From assembly GCA_003013855.2 (NCBI GenBank), contig PVNU02000853.1, positions 2,604,001-2,668,000 on the forward strand: a stretch of DNA of 64,000 bases. The letters run 5' to 3'. Position numbers and translations under genes: made by a program. Below are positions 48,539-59,827 of the stretch, in pieces (position 1 is the stretch's first letter; the number at the start of each line of letters is the position of its first letter). The stretch is from Liriodendron chinense (taxonomy: Eukaryota > Streptophyta > Magnoliopsida > Magnoliales > Magnoliaceae). A model generated the notes under the pieces. That model had not been told where the DNA came from and did no database searches. It saw nothing but the letters and a program-made list of their open reading frames with translations.

Positions 48539-50632
48539 ATGATCAATGCTGCAAGAGCCACGTTCCTTCGCTCCTTTTTCCTCCTTTCCGCGTCTTCAAT
48601 CATCGTCCGATCACATATCAGATGGATCTCTGCAGTCCTACCCACAGATCCTATGGTTGTCATCGATCATCTCCACACGTTCTTCCACAATCGTGGCCAA
48701 CGTTCTTCGGAAATCGCAATGGTCTCTGCTCTCAAATCCTGCTCCTCCCCCTCCCAATCTGAACAAATCCATTCCTTGGTTACAAAATCCGGTCTCGATT
48801 CCAACATCTTTATCCACAACAGTTTGATCAATCTTTACACAAAATGCGGACGCATTGAGACTGCTCGGCTCATGTTTGATTCAGCTCCTTTCTTGGATTC
48901 TGCTTCTTGGAACACGATGATTGTTGGGTATGTGAAATTGGATCGTCTGGACGATGCCTGTTGCCTGTTCGAGGAAATGCCAGACAGAGATTGCGTTTCA
49001 TTCACCACGATGATAATGGGTTTCGCCAAAAGTGGCCGTCTGATTGAAGCTTTGGAGGTTTTTCGAGAAATGAGGATTGCCGGTGTGGTAGCCAATGAGG
49101 TGACTCTGGCAAGCGTAATTCCAGCTTGTGTAAATTTGCATGCTATCCGAGAGGGAAGAATGATTCATGGGCTTGTAATTAAGTATGGGTTTAAACGATT
49201 TGTTCTTGTTTCAACTAATTTGGTTCATATGTATGCGGTTGGTTTGAGTTTAGCAGATGCAGAATTCATTTTCAACAAAATGCCAGAGCAAAATATTGTT
49301 ACCTGGAATGTAATGTTAAATGGTTATGTGAAGTCTGGCTGTGTTGATTCTGCAAGAGAATTGTTTGATAGGATCCCTGTGAGAGATTTAGTTTCCTGGA
49401 GCACTATGATTGATGGGTATGTGCAAATGGATATGTTGCCTGAAGCTTTGGTCATGTATCGTGAAATGCTGCGTGCACAGGTGAGACCGAATGAGGTCAC
49501 GATTGTGGACTTGCTTTCAGCATGTAGCCGCTTTTCAATGGTTGATGAGGGTCGGCAATTTCATGGGATAGTTTTAAAGATCAGCTTGGATTGTCATGTA
49601 TTTGTGCAGGCGACAATCATCCATTTCTATGCAGCTTGTCAGCAGATTTACCTTGCATGTCTGCAATTTCAATTGGCTGATAAGGGTAATTTATCATCAT
49701 GGAATGCTCTTATTACAGGATTTCTAAGAAACAACATGGTTGATTCAGCCAGGAAATTGTTTGACGAAATGCCTGGGAGAGATGTTATCTCATGGAGCTC
49801 CATGATCGCAGGTTATGTCCAAATCGAGCAGTTCAATTTGGCATTAGACCTTTTCCGTGAAATGCAAGTTACAGGGCTGAGGCCAAATGAAATTACAATG
49901 GTGAGTGTTGCCTCCGCCATTGCTCATTCGGGCACATTGAAACAAGGAAGATGGATTCATGACTACATATGTGAAAACTCCATCCCTATCAACGATAATT
50001 TAAGCGCAGCGCTTATTGATATGTATGCAAAGTGTGGGAACATTGGAGACGCCTTAGAAGTGTTCCATCGTATACGAGATAAGACCCATTCTATCTGTCC
50101 ATGGAATGCAATGATATGCGGGTTGGCCATGCATGGGCATGCAAATAAGTCTCTAAGCATGTTCTCAGATTTGCAAAAGACAGACATCAAACCCAATTCA
50201 ATTACATTTATAGGAGTCTTGAATGCGTGTTGCCATGCAGGGCTGGTGGAGGCGGGGAAGCGGTATTTTGAGAGTATGAAGAATGTTTATGGCATAGAAC
50301 TGAACATTAAGCATTATGGCTGCATGGTTGATCTCTTAGGCAGAGCTGGGTGCTTGGAAGAGGCTGAGAGGTTGATTGAAAGCATGCCCATGAAAGCGGA
50401 TGTAGTGATATGGGGGATTATGTTGGCTGCATGTAGGACTCATGGGAATGTGGAAATAGGGGAGAGGGCTGCAGAAAGTCTAGAAAAGTTGGAGCCTAGT
50501 CATGGGGCAGGTAGAGTGCTCCTATCTAATATCTATGCCGAGGCTGGAAGGTGGGATGATGTGCTTCAAGTGAGGAGAGCAATGCAAAGTAGGAGACTAA
50601 AAAAGTTGCCTGGATGTAGCAGTGTTATGTGA
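48539..50632 (+). CDS. MEF18: PPR protein, PLS class E type, MEF18-like
   Basis: An intronless gene of 697 codons beginning MINAARATFLRSFFLL, a likely organelle (mitochondrial) transit peptide. PPR repeats run from about residue 75 to 600 (for example HNSLINLYTKCGRIETARLMF, VTWNVMLNGYVKSGCVDSA, AALIDMYAKCGNIGDALEVF, YGCMVDLLGRAGCLEEAERL). They are followed by an E region (VVIWGIMLAACRTHGNVEIGE, LLSNIYAEAGRWDDV), and the protein ends shortly after KLPGCSSV with no DYW domain. From memory it matches Arabidopsis At5g19020 (MEF18) in length, repeat order and phrases such as IIHFYA, SSLGSL-type spacing and CCHAGLVE. MEF18 is a mitochondrial RNA editing factor. E-type proteins are thought to recruit a DYW deaminase in trans. 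Orthology is inferred and the editing site is unknown. Confidence 0.93.
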   Translation: MINAARATFLRSFFLLSASSIIVRSHIRWISAVLPTDPMVVIDHLHTFFHNRGQRSSEIAMVSALKSCSSPSQSEQIHSLVTKSGLDSNIFIHNSLINLYTKCGRIETARLMFDSAPFLDSASWNTMIVGYVKLDRLDDACCLFEEMPDRDCVSFTTMIMGFAKSGRLIEALEVFREMRIAGVVANEVTLASVIPACVNLHAIREGRMIHGLVIKYGFKRFVLVSTNLVHMYAVGLSLADAEFIFNKMPEQNIVTWNVMLNGYVKSGCVDSARELFDRIPVRDLVSWSTMIDGYVQMDMLPEALVMYREMLRAQVRPNEVTIVDLLSACSRFSMVDEGRQFHGIVLKISLDCHVFVQATIIHFYAACQQIYLACLQFQLADKGNLSSWNALITGFLRNNMVDSARKLFDEMPGRDVISWSSMIAGYVQIEQFNLALDLFREMQVTGLRPNEITMVSVASAIAHSGTLKQGRWIHDYICENSIPINDNLSAALIDMYAKCGNIGDALEVFHRIRDKTHSICPWNAMICGLAMHGHANKSLSMFSDLQKTDIKPNSITFIGVLNACCHAGLVEAGKRYFESMKNVYGIELNIKHYGCMVDLLGRAGCLEEAERLIESMPMKADVVIWGIMLAACRTHGNVEIGERAAESLEKLEPSHGAGRVLLSNIYAEAGRWDDVLQVRRAMQSRRLKKLPGCSSVM

Positions 50633-51180
50633 TGGATGCATTGTAAACATGCATTAAGAGGCTCATCGATCCATCCTTGGTTATATTCATTAAGCCATAC
50701 AAGCCAGAGATTGTTCACATTTGGCTGCCTCTGCCCCTGCCCCTGCCCCATGGCAAGTGGAATTGGAAACTCAATTTTGATTCTCGTTGTTTGGGAATCC
50801 GAGTTGTGATGGCAAGAATGATAACGGCTCTATGATCCTTTCTTTCTCAGTGTTGGTGGGTCTTGGTAGTGCAACAAGAGAAGAGGCGGTGGCATTGATG
50901 GAAGGGTTACGTGTTTCTAAGATTTCAGGCCCATTTATTGCCAAAGGGGACTTTAAATGTCATTTCCTGGGCCCAAAAAGGCAGCGATGAACCATCAACG
51001 CCTCCTTTATATACGTCGAGATTTGTTTCCGAGCATCTATGCTAATCATTTTGTTTGGTCCTCCTTTATTTACAACGAGATTTGTTTCCGAGCATCTATG
51101 CTAATCATTTTGTTTGCTCATGTTGGAGTGGCCAACTCTACGGCAGACACACTAACAAAGAAGGGAGCTCACTGGTGATT
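50633..51180 (+). pseudogene. LINE RNase H (RVT_3) remnant with a 59-bp tandem duplication
   Basis: Right after the PPR gene the + strand encodes a decayed LINE-type RNase H: FGNPSCDGKNDNGSMILSFS at about 50787-50846, then AVALMEGLRVSK, and at the end ANSTADTLTKKGAHW near 51134-51178. Between them a 59-bp unit is present twice (51001-51059 and 51060-51118, starting cctccttta) and breaks the frame. It is transposon debris, not part of the PPR gene. Confidence 0.65.
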
Positions 51181-51302
51181 CATATGTATTGGAGACTATT
51201 TCCCTTTTACTTGGGGCCTGTTTGGTTTACCAATTATAATGATAAATGGTTGTAAATGGGTAATGATTGTTTACTCTTGTAATTGTGTGGTGAAATCACT
51301 TA

Positions 51303-53454
51303 GGGGGTGTTTGGCATCTCTACTCTAATTCAATAAGAGCTTTTTGAGAGCTATTTCAATAAGCTCTTTTTGTTCTAGCTCTTGTTTTAAATAAGCTTGT
51401 TTGGTAAAATCTCAAAAAAAAAAAAAAAAAAAAAAAAAACTCTTATTTGAAATAAAAACGTTCGGTAAAACTTTTAAATAAAAGTTTTTTTTAAGGGTAG
51501 TTGATGTCATTTTTAAAGATTACAACAACTTAAATATCAGAGCAATCTAAATGGTTGTTTGGGTAGACCGTCCATCATGTGGGGCCCAACATCAATGCTA
51601 ATAGTCATTTATGTGGGGCCCCTCAATGTCCACTACCCATCACCTGGACTCCAACTTTGATGTGTCCATATTGTGGGCCCTACCTTTGAAGTGTATTGCC
51701 CATCATGTGGGGCCCAATTTTGATATACCATTCATCGTGTGAGGTGCACCTTCTATATGGATCATCTATCATACGGCCCACTTTGGATATGGGTCATCCA
51801 TCATGAGAGACCTTGGATGTGGACCGTCCATTAGGTGGGGCCCACTTGATGTCAACTGTCCATTAGGCGGGGCCACAATTTTATGTGAGCCATCCATCAT
51901 GTGAAGCCCACTCCGTCCATTATGTGGGCCCACCTTAATGTGGACCATTCTTTATGTGGGGCCCCACCTTCATTATGGGCCGTTCATCATGTGAGTCCAT
52001 CTTTGATATCAACTAACCATCATGTGAGCCCACCTTCAATGACCATCATCAATCATGTGGATCCCACTTTTAACGTGGACTGCCATTTAAACAGGACCTA
52101 CTTGATGTGCATGTTCCGTCATGTTGGGCCATAATTTGATGTGGGCCATCTATCATATGGGGCCTACCTTTGATTTGAACCTTTCATTATGTGGGCCATC
52201 TACGATGTTGATGTGGGACCCCACTTCAATATGAGTCATTCATTATGAGGGGCCCATCTTTGATGTCCACCATCCATCATGTGGGTCCTACCTTTGTTGT
52301 GGACCACTATCATGTGGGGCCCACATCAAGTAGGTAGTCCATCATGTGGGGCCCACATCAAGTAGGTAGTCCATCATTTGATGTCCACCATCCATCATGT
52401 AGGTCCCACCTTGGCTGTGGATTGTCCATCATGTGGGGTCAAACCTTCGATATGGGTCATTCATCATTTAGGCCCACCTTTAATGTCAACCTTCCATCAT
52501 GTGGTCCCACATTCAATATCCACCATCCATAACTTGGATCCTACCTTTGATGTGGACCATCCATCATGTGGGTCCTACCTTTCCTGTGGACCATCTATCA
52601 TGTGGGGCCCACTTGATGTGGATAGTCCATCATGTGGGACCCACCTTTGATGTCTACCATCCATCATGTAGGTCCCACTTTGCTATGGACCATCCATCAT
52701 GTGGGGCCCAACCTTCAATGTGAGTCATTCATCATGTGGTCCCACATTTAATGTCAATCTTCCATAATGTGCTCCCACATTCAATATCGACCATCCATCA
52801 TGTGGGTCCCACCTTTGCTATGAACCGTCCATTATTGGGGCCCACTTGATGTGGATAGTCCATCAATCATGCGGGGCTACATTTTAATGTGGGTCATTCA
52901 TCATGTGGGACCCACCTTTGGTGTTCACCATTAATCATGTGGGGCCCAACCTTCAATATGGGTTGTTCATCATGTGGGCCTACCTTTGATGTCAACCTTC
53001 CATCATGTGATGCCACCTTCAATGTCCCCCATCCATCATGTACGTCCCACCTTTAATGTGGGCATTTATCATGTGGGGCCCACCTTTGATGTGACCACGC
53101 ATTATGCGGGCCCACCTTGATGTTGAAACCCACATTCAATATGGGTTATTCATCATGTGAGCCCACCATAGAAATTTTCTAAAGAAGAGAAGAGGGCAAG
53201 ATGAGAATTACTTAAAAAGTTGAAGGACAAAGTTGTCCAAAAATTAATTAAAAATATCTGGCCGCTTAAGCTAAATAAGCTCTTAAAGAAAAATGACCTC
53301 CCTATCACTTATTATTTAAGGGCTTTTTTGCTAGTTTCTAAAAACAAAAAAGCTCTAAAATAAAAGCTTTACCAAACGGTCTATTTTCATAATAAGAGCT
53401 GATTTTTTAGAATAAGCAAATAAGCTCTTATTAATAGATTTGCCAAACGTCCCC
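51303..53454. mobile_element. Inner PIF/Harbinger-like element with TTA target duplication
   Basis: The termini gggggtgtttggca (51303) and, minus strand from 53454, ggggacgtttggca match 12 of 14 bases. Both are flanked by TTA (51300-51302 and 53455-53457), the 3-bp duplication of PIF/Harbinger elements. Subterminal regions also match in part (aataagagct words). The interior holds no transposase; most of it is a minisatellite. A poly(A) run lies near 51414-51439. Confidence 0.75.
51585..53170. repeat. Minisatellite of about 33-34 bp unit
   Basis: About 1.6 kb of diverged tandem units, each around 'ccatcatgtggggcccacctt' followed by 'tgatgtggac' (period 32-34 bp; successive 'catcatg' words at 52562, 52596, 52628, 52662 and 52695). 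About 45 units are expected from the length. Units are diverged, with many GGGCCC or GGTCCC variants. Open frames across it encode only repeats rich in His, Ser and Cys, and are not genes. Confidence 0.85.
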
Positions 53455-53457
53455 TTA

Positions 53458-54365
53458 TATTTGACTGCAATGATGATTTTGCTATATTGTTTGTTTCACC
53501 CAGAAATCGCTATAATAATAGTAGTTTTATAGTATAAAAATATAGTGATTACAATTTACTTTACCAATGTGTTGGACTCCCTATTTGTGAGTCATTATTC
53601 CTGATTAAACAAACACCTGAAAATGATAATGATAGTTCATTTACTTTACATTTCATAGGAAAATTGGAAAACCAAACACTCTTAATTTATCATTTATTGA
53701 TTTATAGCTCTGCTTCCTTTTATTAAAGAAAGTGTTATCTTAAAAAAAATCGATAACCAGGCTCGATTAAGCTCATCAAGCTCCACTTTTCACATGTTCA
53801 CCTTCTTCCTTTTGTCTGGTGGTTTTAAAATAACAAGAAGCAGCCGCATTCTTTTGTAGATAACCTCAATGGAGCTGTTCATTTTCATTCGATGACGAAT
53901 TCACATCTAAACTTTGTTATTCTTCAAGGGAAATGTATGCTTAAAAAGGACAGACTGTTCAATTGGGGAGACCTGCTTTGGATGGGCCCTAGACAAGTAA
54001 TCATGCCATTCAGATTTGTTTAAAGTGAACCATTGTTGGTTTTGTATTGAACCATCAAGCCACCTATTGGAAGACTACGGCAGTTTGATTGATGTAATTT
54101 TTTTACCATGCTCATCTAAAGAAGAGCCCACCAGACAAACGGTCTGGATTATCATACATATGTGCTCTATGTACAATTTCAACAGAATGTAAATCACCAA
54201 CAAACGAAAGCAGTTTATGTACCAAGAAATATGGATAATGTTAATATTTACACCTTCATTTCATTCAGTAAAAATGTGTTTTACATACTGTCAACGTTCA
54301 TTGAAAGAAAATCAAAATCAGGCACATAACCTTCAAACTCAAATTGCTTCATTAGTCCTCGTAGC
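53458..54365. other. Intergenic before the PPR pseudogene
   Basis: 53458-53681 is the right part of the outer Harbinger-like element. The rest has no gene. 53700-53770 has a T/A-rich tail-like stretch. 54180-54365 leads into the C-terminus of the PPR pseudogene on the minus strand. Confidence 0.45.
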
Positions 54366-55696
54366 ATCTAATATACATCTTGAGACTGCATGTGTGTTGT
54401 ATCCTCGACAAGGAACCTATGAACGACACAATCCACTTCAATCCAGCTACATCCTAATGGCTTCCTCATCCTCATCTCCTTCATCCGTCTCCTCACTCTT
54501 GCAACATCTTCCCACTGACCTGCTACAGCATAGATATTCGATAACAAAACACAGCAACCCAAATCTGGGTCCTCTGATGATAGTATAACCTGCCCGACAT
54601 CACTAGCCAATTCAACATTATGATAAATTCTACAAACGCTAAACAAATCCCCCTAAATGATTGAATCGGGCAATACCAACATGCTTCGAACCAATGCCAT
54701 CGCCTCAACTAGATGCCCAGCCCGACCGAGAAGATCCACCATACAAGCATAATGCTCTACTGTAGGACTCAAACCATGTTTTTTACGCATCTTTTTAAAT
54801 TAAGTGCATCCCTCCTCAACCAAACCTGAATGTGTACATGCTGATAGAACACCGATAAATGTAATATCGTTGGGTCTTGTTCCAACTCTCTCCATATGTG
54901 CAAAGACAGATAGGGAATCCCTTCCATTGCCATGAATTGCAAGCCCCAAAATCATGGCATTCCACAACACCACGTCATCCTTGCTCATCTTGACAAAAAC
55001 CAAGCAAGCATCATTGATGCTACCACATTTTGAGTACATAGCAACAAGAGCAGTCGCAAGAATTACGTTTAATTCCAACCTGTTCCTACCCAAGTAGAGG
55101 TGAACTTCTCTTCCAAGTTCTAATGCCCCCAAACTGGCACAAGCAGATAGCACATTCGCCATGGTGATCTCATTTGGTTTCGCCGAATTTTCTCGTATTT
55201 GATAAAATAATTCGATTGCCTCTTCCAGCATTCCGCTCTGAGCATATCCAGTAATCATAGCATTCCAAGAAACCACATTCTTATCATGAATCCCGTCAAA
55301 GAGCCTCCGAGCCTTAGTGCTACAATCCGAAGATTGCACACCCAAGTGCAGGTAGCGAAGTAGTAAAATACTCGGTAAGACCGAGGTCGATCCACAGGGA
55401 TTGGGGTTAAGAACACTTAGAGGAATTAGTTTAGGTGAGTGAGATAAAATTTGGTTTATCCACGAGAGTGGAGCAAGTTGTGTGTGGTGAAAGATAAAAA
55501 TAGAAAAGGGGCTAAGGCATCAGGGATCCACCTTTGATTCATTCACAAGATTTGATTTATTGGTCCAACTATAACTCAACTGGAGTTGAATAAAGATTCA
55601 TTCCAATCGGAAGATGAAACAGTTAAACCATTGCATATTTCATAAAAGATGGTGATCTGAACAGATTGATTTGACCATGAAGCACTCGTTAGTCGA

Positions 55697-56110
55697 TCGC
55701 AGGGAATTCCAAGCATCCACTGTGCCCGGAGTCGACAATGGATCAAGGAATTGTACAGATCAACAACTTTGCCAACAAGTCAACCGATAAGATCACAATT
55801 CGTACGATCAAATGCATACTCACAAGATAGGAGGCTTTGATTGACCGATCCAACCGTTAAGATCTCGTCTATCGATCGCAGGGAATCCAAAGCATCCAAT
55901 GTGCCCGGAGTCTACAATGGATCAAGGGATTTTACAGATCGATGACTTTACCTGCACTAGCTCGATGACCGTAGGGAATCCAAAGCATCCAACATGCCCG
56001 GAGTCGACGATGGATCAAGGGACTTTATCGATCATGAACTAGCTAATTGGTGTGCAAGGGATCCCAAGCATCCAACGTGCCCGGAGTCGACGATGGATCA
56101 AGGGGCTTGC
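55697..56110. repeat. Diverged ~60-bp repeats in the solo LTR
   Basis: Four copies of a unit around 'agcatcca', 'gtgcccggagtcgac' and 'atggatcaaggg' at about 55697, 55868, 55972 and 56055. Spacing is irregular (about 80-170 bp), so they are dispersed rather than strictly tandem. Confidence 0.65.
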
Positions 56111-56668
56111 ACAACAATAGCGTCCGCCGAGGTGGATAACCAAACCAATCAACCAAAGAGAACTCCAACATTTACACACCACAATGTTGAACCAAAAGAA
56201 CCAAAGCTTGTAAATTTCTTCAAAGGCTTCACCCCTAGCCTTAGCTAGAGGTTTAGCCAATCATGCTACAATGGAAGACTAAAACTCACTAAGAAAGAAA
56301 ATTCTACACTACTCTACACTACGAATGAAAGAAAGAAAGAAAACTAAAGAGAAGAGAGGAGTTGTAGAGAATGGGATGATGAGAATGAGAGGGAGAGGAG
56401 CTTCTTTTATAGCCTCATGAGAAGCTCCCAAGCCTAGGTGGCACTCCAAAAGTTTCTTTAGGTTTGGGAATGGAGTTAGGCTTGGAGTGGCCAAAGCAAA
56501 CTTTGCTTTTAGGTTTGGGCTTGGAGTTAAGCTTGGAGTGACATGTGGCAAAAAGGTACTCCAAGCCTAGGTGGCACTCCAAACCCAAAGCAGATTTTTT
56601 TGGAGGTTTGAGAATGGAGTGAGGCTTGGATGATGAGGTGGCATTCCAAGCCTTACACATGTGTTGGG

Positions 56669-56671
<3 letters not shown>

Positions 56672-56709
<38 letters not shown>
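56672..56709. repeat. (AG)n microsatellite
   Basis: About 38 bp of AG inside the solo LTR. Confidence 0.9.
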
Positions 56710-56711
<2 letters not shown>

Positions 56712-56839
56712 CCTCTCTTGCTTCCACACGTTGGATGGAGGAGCACTTGCTGGTGGCTTGGAGCTGGAGTTAGATCAGCTAGAGGAGACATCCCATATCT
56801 TGGACGTTGGAGATGTGATGCTCATGTGAAGGATGTCTA

Positions 56840-58440
56840 GATTGCTAGATGTAAGATGGGATGGACGGATGAGATTTGATGGCCGTAGTGAACGCTGATG
56901 GGGTCCATCTTGCTGGACGGTTGATCGTGGATGGTCGGCCTGATGAATGCCTCAGCTTGTGCGGTGGATGACAACCTCCATGTTGCTTATGGAATGAGTG
57001 GAAAATTGTTGGTGGATTGCTGCTACCATAGATGGAGCTTGACTCTTTGATGATCTCCACCTGATGGATGAATGGACAGTTGCTGGATGGAAGGATGGGG
57101 TCCACTGCACCGGACGGATGGTTGGTGGGATGCAGCACTACTCGCTGGATGTGTGGCTGGAGAATCATCTTGATAGATGATCTGATGCTGGGGTCTACGT
57201 TGATGAATGGATGGACGGCTGGAGATGGCCGGTCCATTGAGAGAGGAGGGCTGCACGTGTGTTGAATGGTGTGGTCCCCACCAGGTGATGTTTGGACGGC
57301 TGGATGACTCCAGCTGCTGTGATGAATGATCGTGGATAGCTGAGATGTAGCACTACTGCTGCACGATATCCACTTGATGGTTGGTGATGCTGCTGGAGTG
57401 CACATGTGCAGATGGACGGCTTGATTGTTGGACGGTCCACTTGATGATGGCCGTCCATTGCTGCACGTGTGAAGGTGGATGATCCACCTGATGGACGGCT
57501 TGATGTGGATTGATGGGCGGCTGGATGCTCCTGTACAGGTTGGACGCTGATGTTGTTGCTGATGTCCAGCCCTGGACGGTGGAGATTTGATGAGATGGTG
57601 AAGATGGTGGTCCATGATCAGCACGTGTGCTGATCTGATGGTGAGGGTGGACGTTGCTGCTGGAATCTGGACCGTCCAGCTGATCTGGTGTGTTGCAGCT
57701 GCTGATGGTCGGTCTAGATATTGTGGACGGTGGAAGATGATCAGGTGGAGTTAGGACGTGCTTGCAGCACGTGTAAACTATGGGGTCCACTGATTGAAGG
57801 GACAGTTAGACGGTGATTGGAGTTGGGTTTCTGAATGCTGATCACACGTGTCAGGTGGCTCCACTTGATGAACGGCTGGATTGAAAGGGCAGCTATTGCT
57901 GAAGCTTGGATGGTGATGGACGGTCAGGATTTTAGGCAGCTGGTCCTCTGATGTTGTGCTCGTGCAGGGTTGTCCGTTGGATGATGGGCCGCACGTGTTG
58001 AGGTGGGGAGCTGATGACGTTGATGACATCCACCAGATGGACTTGGTGCAGCCTTGGACGGCTGAAGTTTGCTGGCTGATGATGGAGATAAAGGACGGCT
58101 GCTGATGGCTGGACGTGGATGATGCAGCTGGAGATGGATTGTTGATGAAGGTTGTACGCTGATGCAGATGGACGGCTGCTTCTCATCAGATGTGTAGCTG
58201 GTACACACGTGTCGGTCACTCATGATGGATGGTTGGAAGATGGACGCTGGTCCTGATGGATGGACGACTTGGGATTTCAATGTTGTTGGTCCTCTCATGT
58301 CGTGCATGTGCATGGGCTTCATCAAATGGTTGATAGTTGAATGGATGGTGAAGATGATGGGATCTCCATCTGATCTGCACACAGCCTGGACCTCCAAAAT
58401 GTGTGACCTTGATGAGGTCCTTCGGGGCATCTTCTTCTAT
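56840..58440. repeat. G-rich, low-complexity block in the solo LTR
   Basis: About 1.6 kb dominated on the + strand by words such as 'gatggacggctggatg', 'ggacggtgg' and 'gctgatg'. The + strand is strongly G-rich and C-poor; the minus strand carries several overlapping long open frames rich in His, Pro, Ser and Gln (the longest about 259 codons at 56845-57624). These follow from base composition rather than selection, because they occur in more than one frame at once. Confidence 0.6.
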
Positions 58441-59827
58441 CTCAATCATACAATATGGTCCAGCCTTCGACCTTTATATTTCAATTTCCTCTAAAGCTAT
58501 CTCCATGCTTGATTTTGGTCTTTAAACGTATTGATTGGCTCGAATCTTGTCCAACCTCTCCTGATCACCTGGACATTGAAAAATCGCCTAATGAGGGATA
58601 ATTAACCGGAAAAACAATGATAATGCTCTTAACAACCAGGGTTAATTATACAATATTAGGTACTCATCACTTAGCCACATCACTGCACTTCGAATACATG
58701 TCGATAAGGGCAGTACTCAACATTACATCCAAAGGCATTGAATTAACATGTATAAAAACAGAAACCCATCTCCCACCTCGATGTCAGAGTCACCCAAACA
58801 GGCAGATACAAGACACACCATCGTTGCAAAGTTAGGCCAGGCATTGTCGATTGAAACAAGCATTTGCCAGAACAAACCCAACATCTCTACAATCATCCCA
58901 TCCCGTCCATACCCATTCATCAGAGCCGTCCAACAAATCACATTCCTTCTCAACGGCATTGCCTCGAACAACCCATGTGATAATTCAATCTCTCCACAAT
59001 AAACATACCCAAAGATGATCGAATTCCACGAAACCTCATCTCTCTCAGGCATTTCATCTCATACATGACATGCGCATCCAATACAAGAGTACTTCGAATA
59101 GAAATCAACCAACACATTGCAAATGAAGATATCGCATGCAAATCCAAATTTAATGACATGGGTGCATATCAATTCGGCGTGTTTGATAGCAGAAATGGCA
59201 GAGCAGGCCTTTAAGACAAATGGGTAGGTGAATTTACCTGGTTTCATGCCATGTTGAAGCATTTAGGAGTATAAGGAGAGAGAGTTTACAGATGGACCAT
59301 TGACAGCATAAGCTTTGATCATGGAATTCCAAGAGTAATCATTAGCGGTGGGGATGCGGTCGAATACAGACTATGCATAACCGATTGAGCCGAGATCGAT
59401 GAGCTTGGAAAGAAGATGGTTGTGGAGGGGTAGAGCATGGATGAGGATTTGAGCATGGCTTTGATGGATTTGGGTGAGGGAAGTGGAGTTGAAAAGAACG
59501 GGAATGAAGGAAGAAAGTGGGGGAGAGTTCATTCTCCTACCTAAGGGGTCGTTTGGATGCTTGTAAAGCTGCTAAGTTATAATCGGATTACATGGGGTGT
59601 TTGGATGGGTTATTTGCCTGTAAACATATAGTATTCTGTAATCGAATTACATCTTTTACCTATAATCTATCATAAAAGGGCATGTTTCAGATTACAAGCA
59701 ACAGATATTTTTAAAAAAAAATCTTAATGAAGGAGAGTCACAGCTTCAACGCGTCAACCTTTGTGAAACCCTCAAACGAAGAAGAAGAACTAGGACTTTC
59801 TTCTGAAATCTTTGCATCCCTGCGACA

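Larger units (their letters stand above)
51213..53681. mobile_element. Outer PIF/Harbinger-like element
   Basis: The left end ggggcctgtttggtttaccaat (51213-51234) and the right end, read on the minus strand, gagtgtttggttttccaat (to 53681) are similar inverted ends. This element was broken by the inner element at 51303-53454. A clean target duplication could not be assigned, so the exact borders are tentative. Confidence 0.45.
55318..58669. mobile_element. 3.35-kb solo LTR inside the PPR pseudogene
   Basis: Perfect 5-bp duplications cttag flank it (55313-55317 and 58670-58674); removing it rejoins the PPR codons DVAK and ARRLF. It starts TGCTAC and ends CTCATCA, so TG...CA ends are present. 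No duplicated internal LTR and no gag-pol are seen, so it looks like a solo LTR, although a large non-autonomous element cannot be excluded. The words 'cggtaagaccgaggtcgatccacaggg' near 55372-55398 are of a kind common in plant retrotransposon ends. Orientation cannot be fixed. It holds four diverged copies of a 'gcccggagtc' unit (55697-56110), an AG microsatellite and a G-rich block. Confidence 0.82.
54285..59532 (-). pseudogene. PPR (PLS-E+) pseudogene split by an LTR
   Basis: On the minus strand the reading starts with ATG at 59530-59532 (MNSPPLSSFIPVLFNSTS) and runs through PPR repeats with in-frame stops (near 59370, 59265 and 59059) to DMYSKCSDVAK at about 58675. It resumes across the LTR insertion at KARRLFDG (near 55312) with VVSWNAMITGYAQSGMLEEA and ALVAMYSKCGSINDACLVF, then a break near 54800. 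The E/E+ part (NIYAVAGQWEDVARVRRRM, PLGCSWIEVDCVVHRF) ends with a stop at 54368-54370, and the next codons still read an E+-like GYVPDFDF. No DYW domain remains. The gene is therefore dead through stops, frameshifts and a 3.35-kb insertion. Confidence 0.88.

Noticed and set aside
51901..52723. Short His/Ser/Cys-rich open frames
   Set aside because: They are translations of the ~34-bp minisatellite in changing frames.
51585..53170. CRISPR-like array
   Set aside because: The units are contiguous and diverged, with no constant repeat plus unique spacer pattern, and the DNA is a plant nuclear transposon.
56845..58430. Overlapping long minus-strand open frames (259, 168 and 145 codons)
   Set aside because: They overlap in different frames, are rich in His, Pro, Ser and Gln, and follow from a G-rich low-complexity stretch inside a solo LTR.
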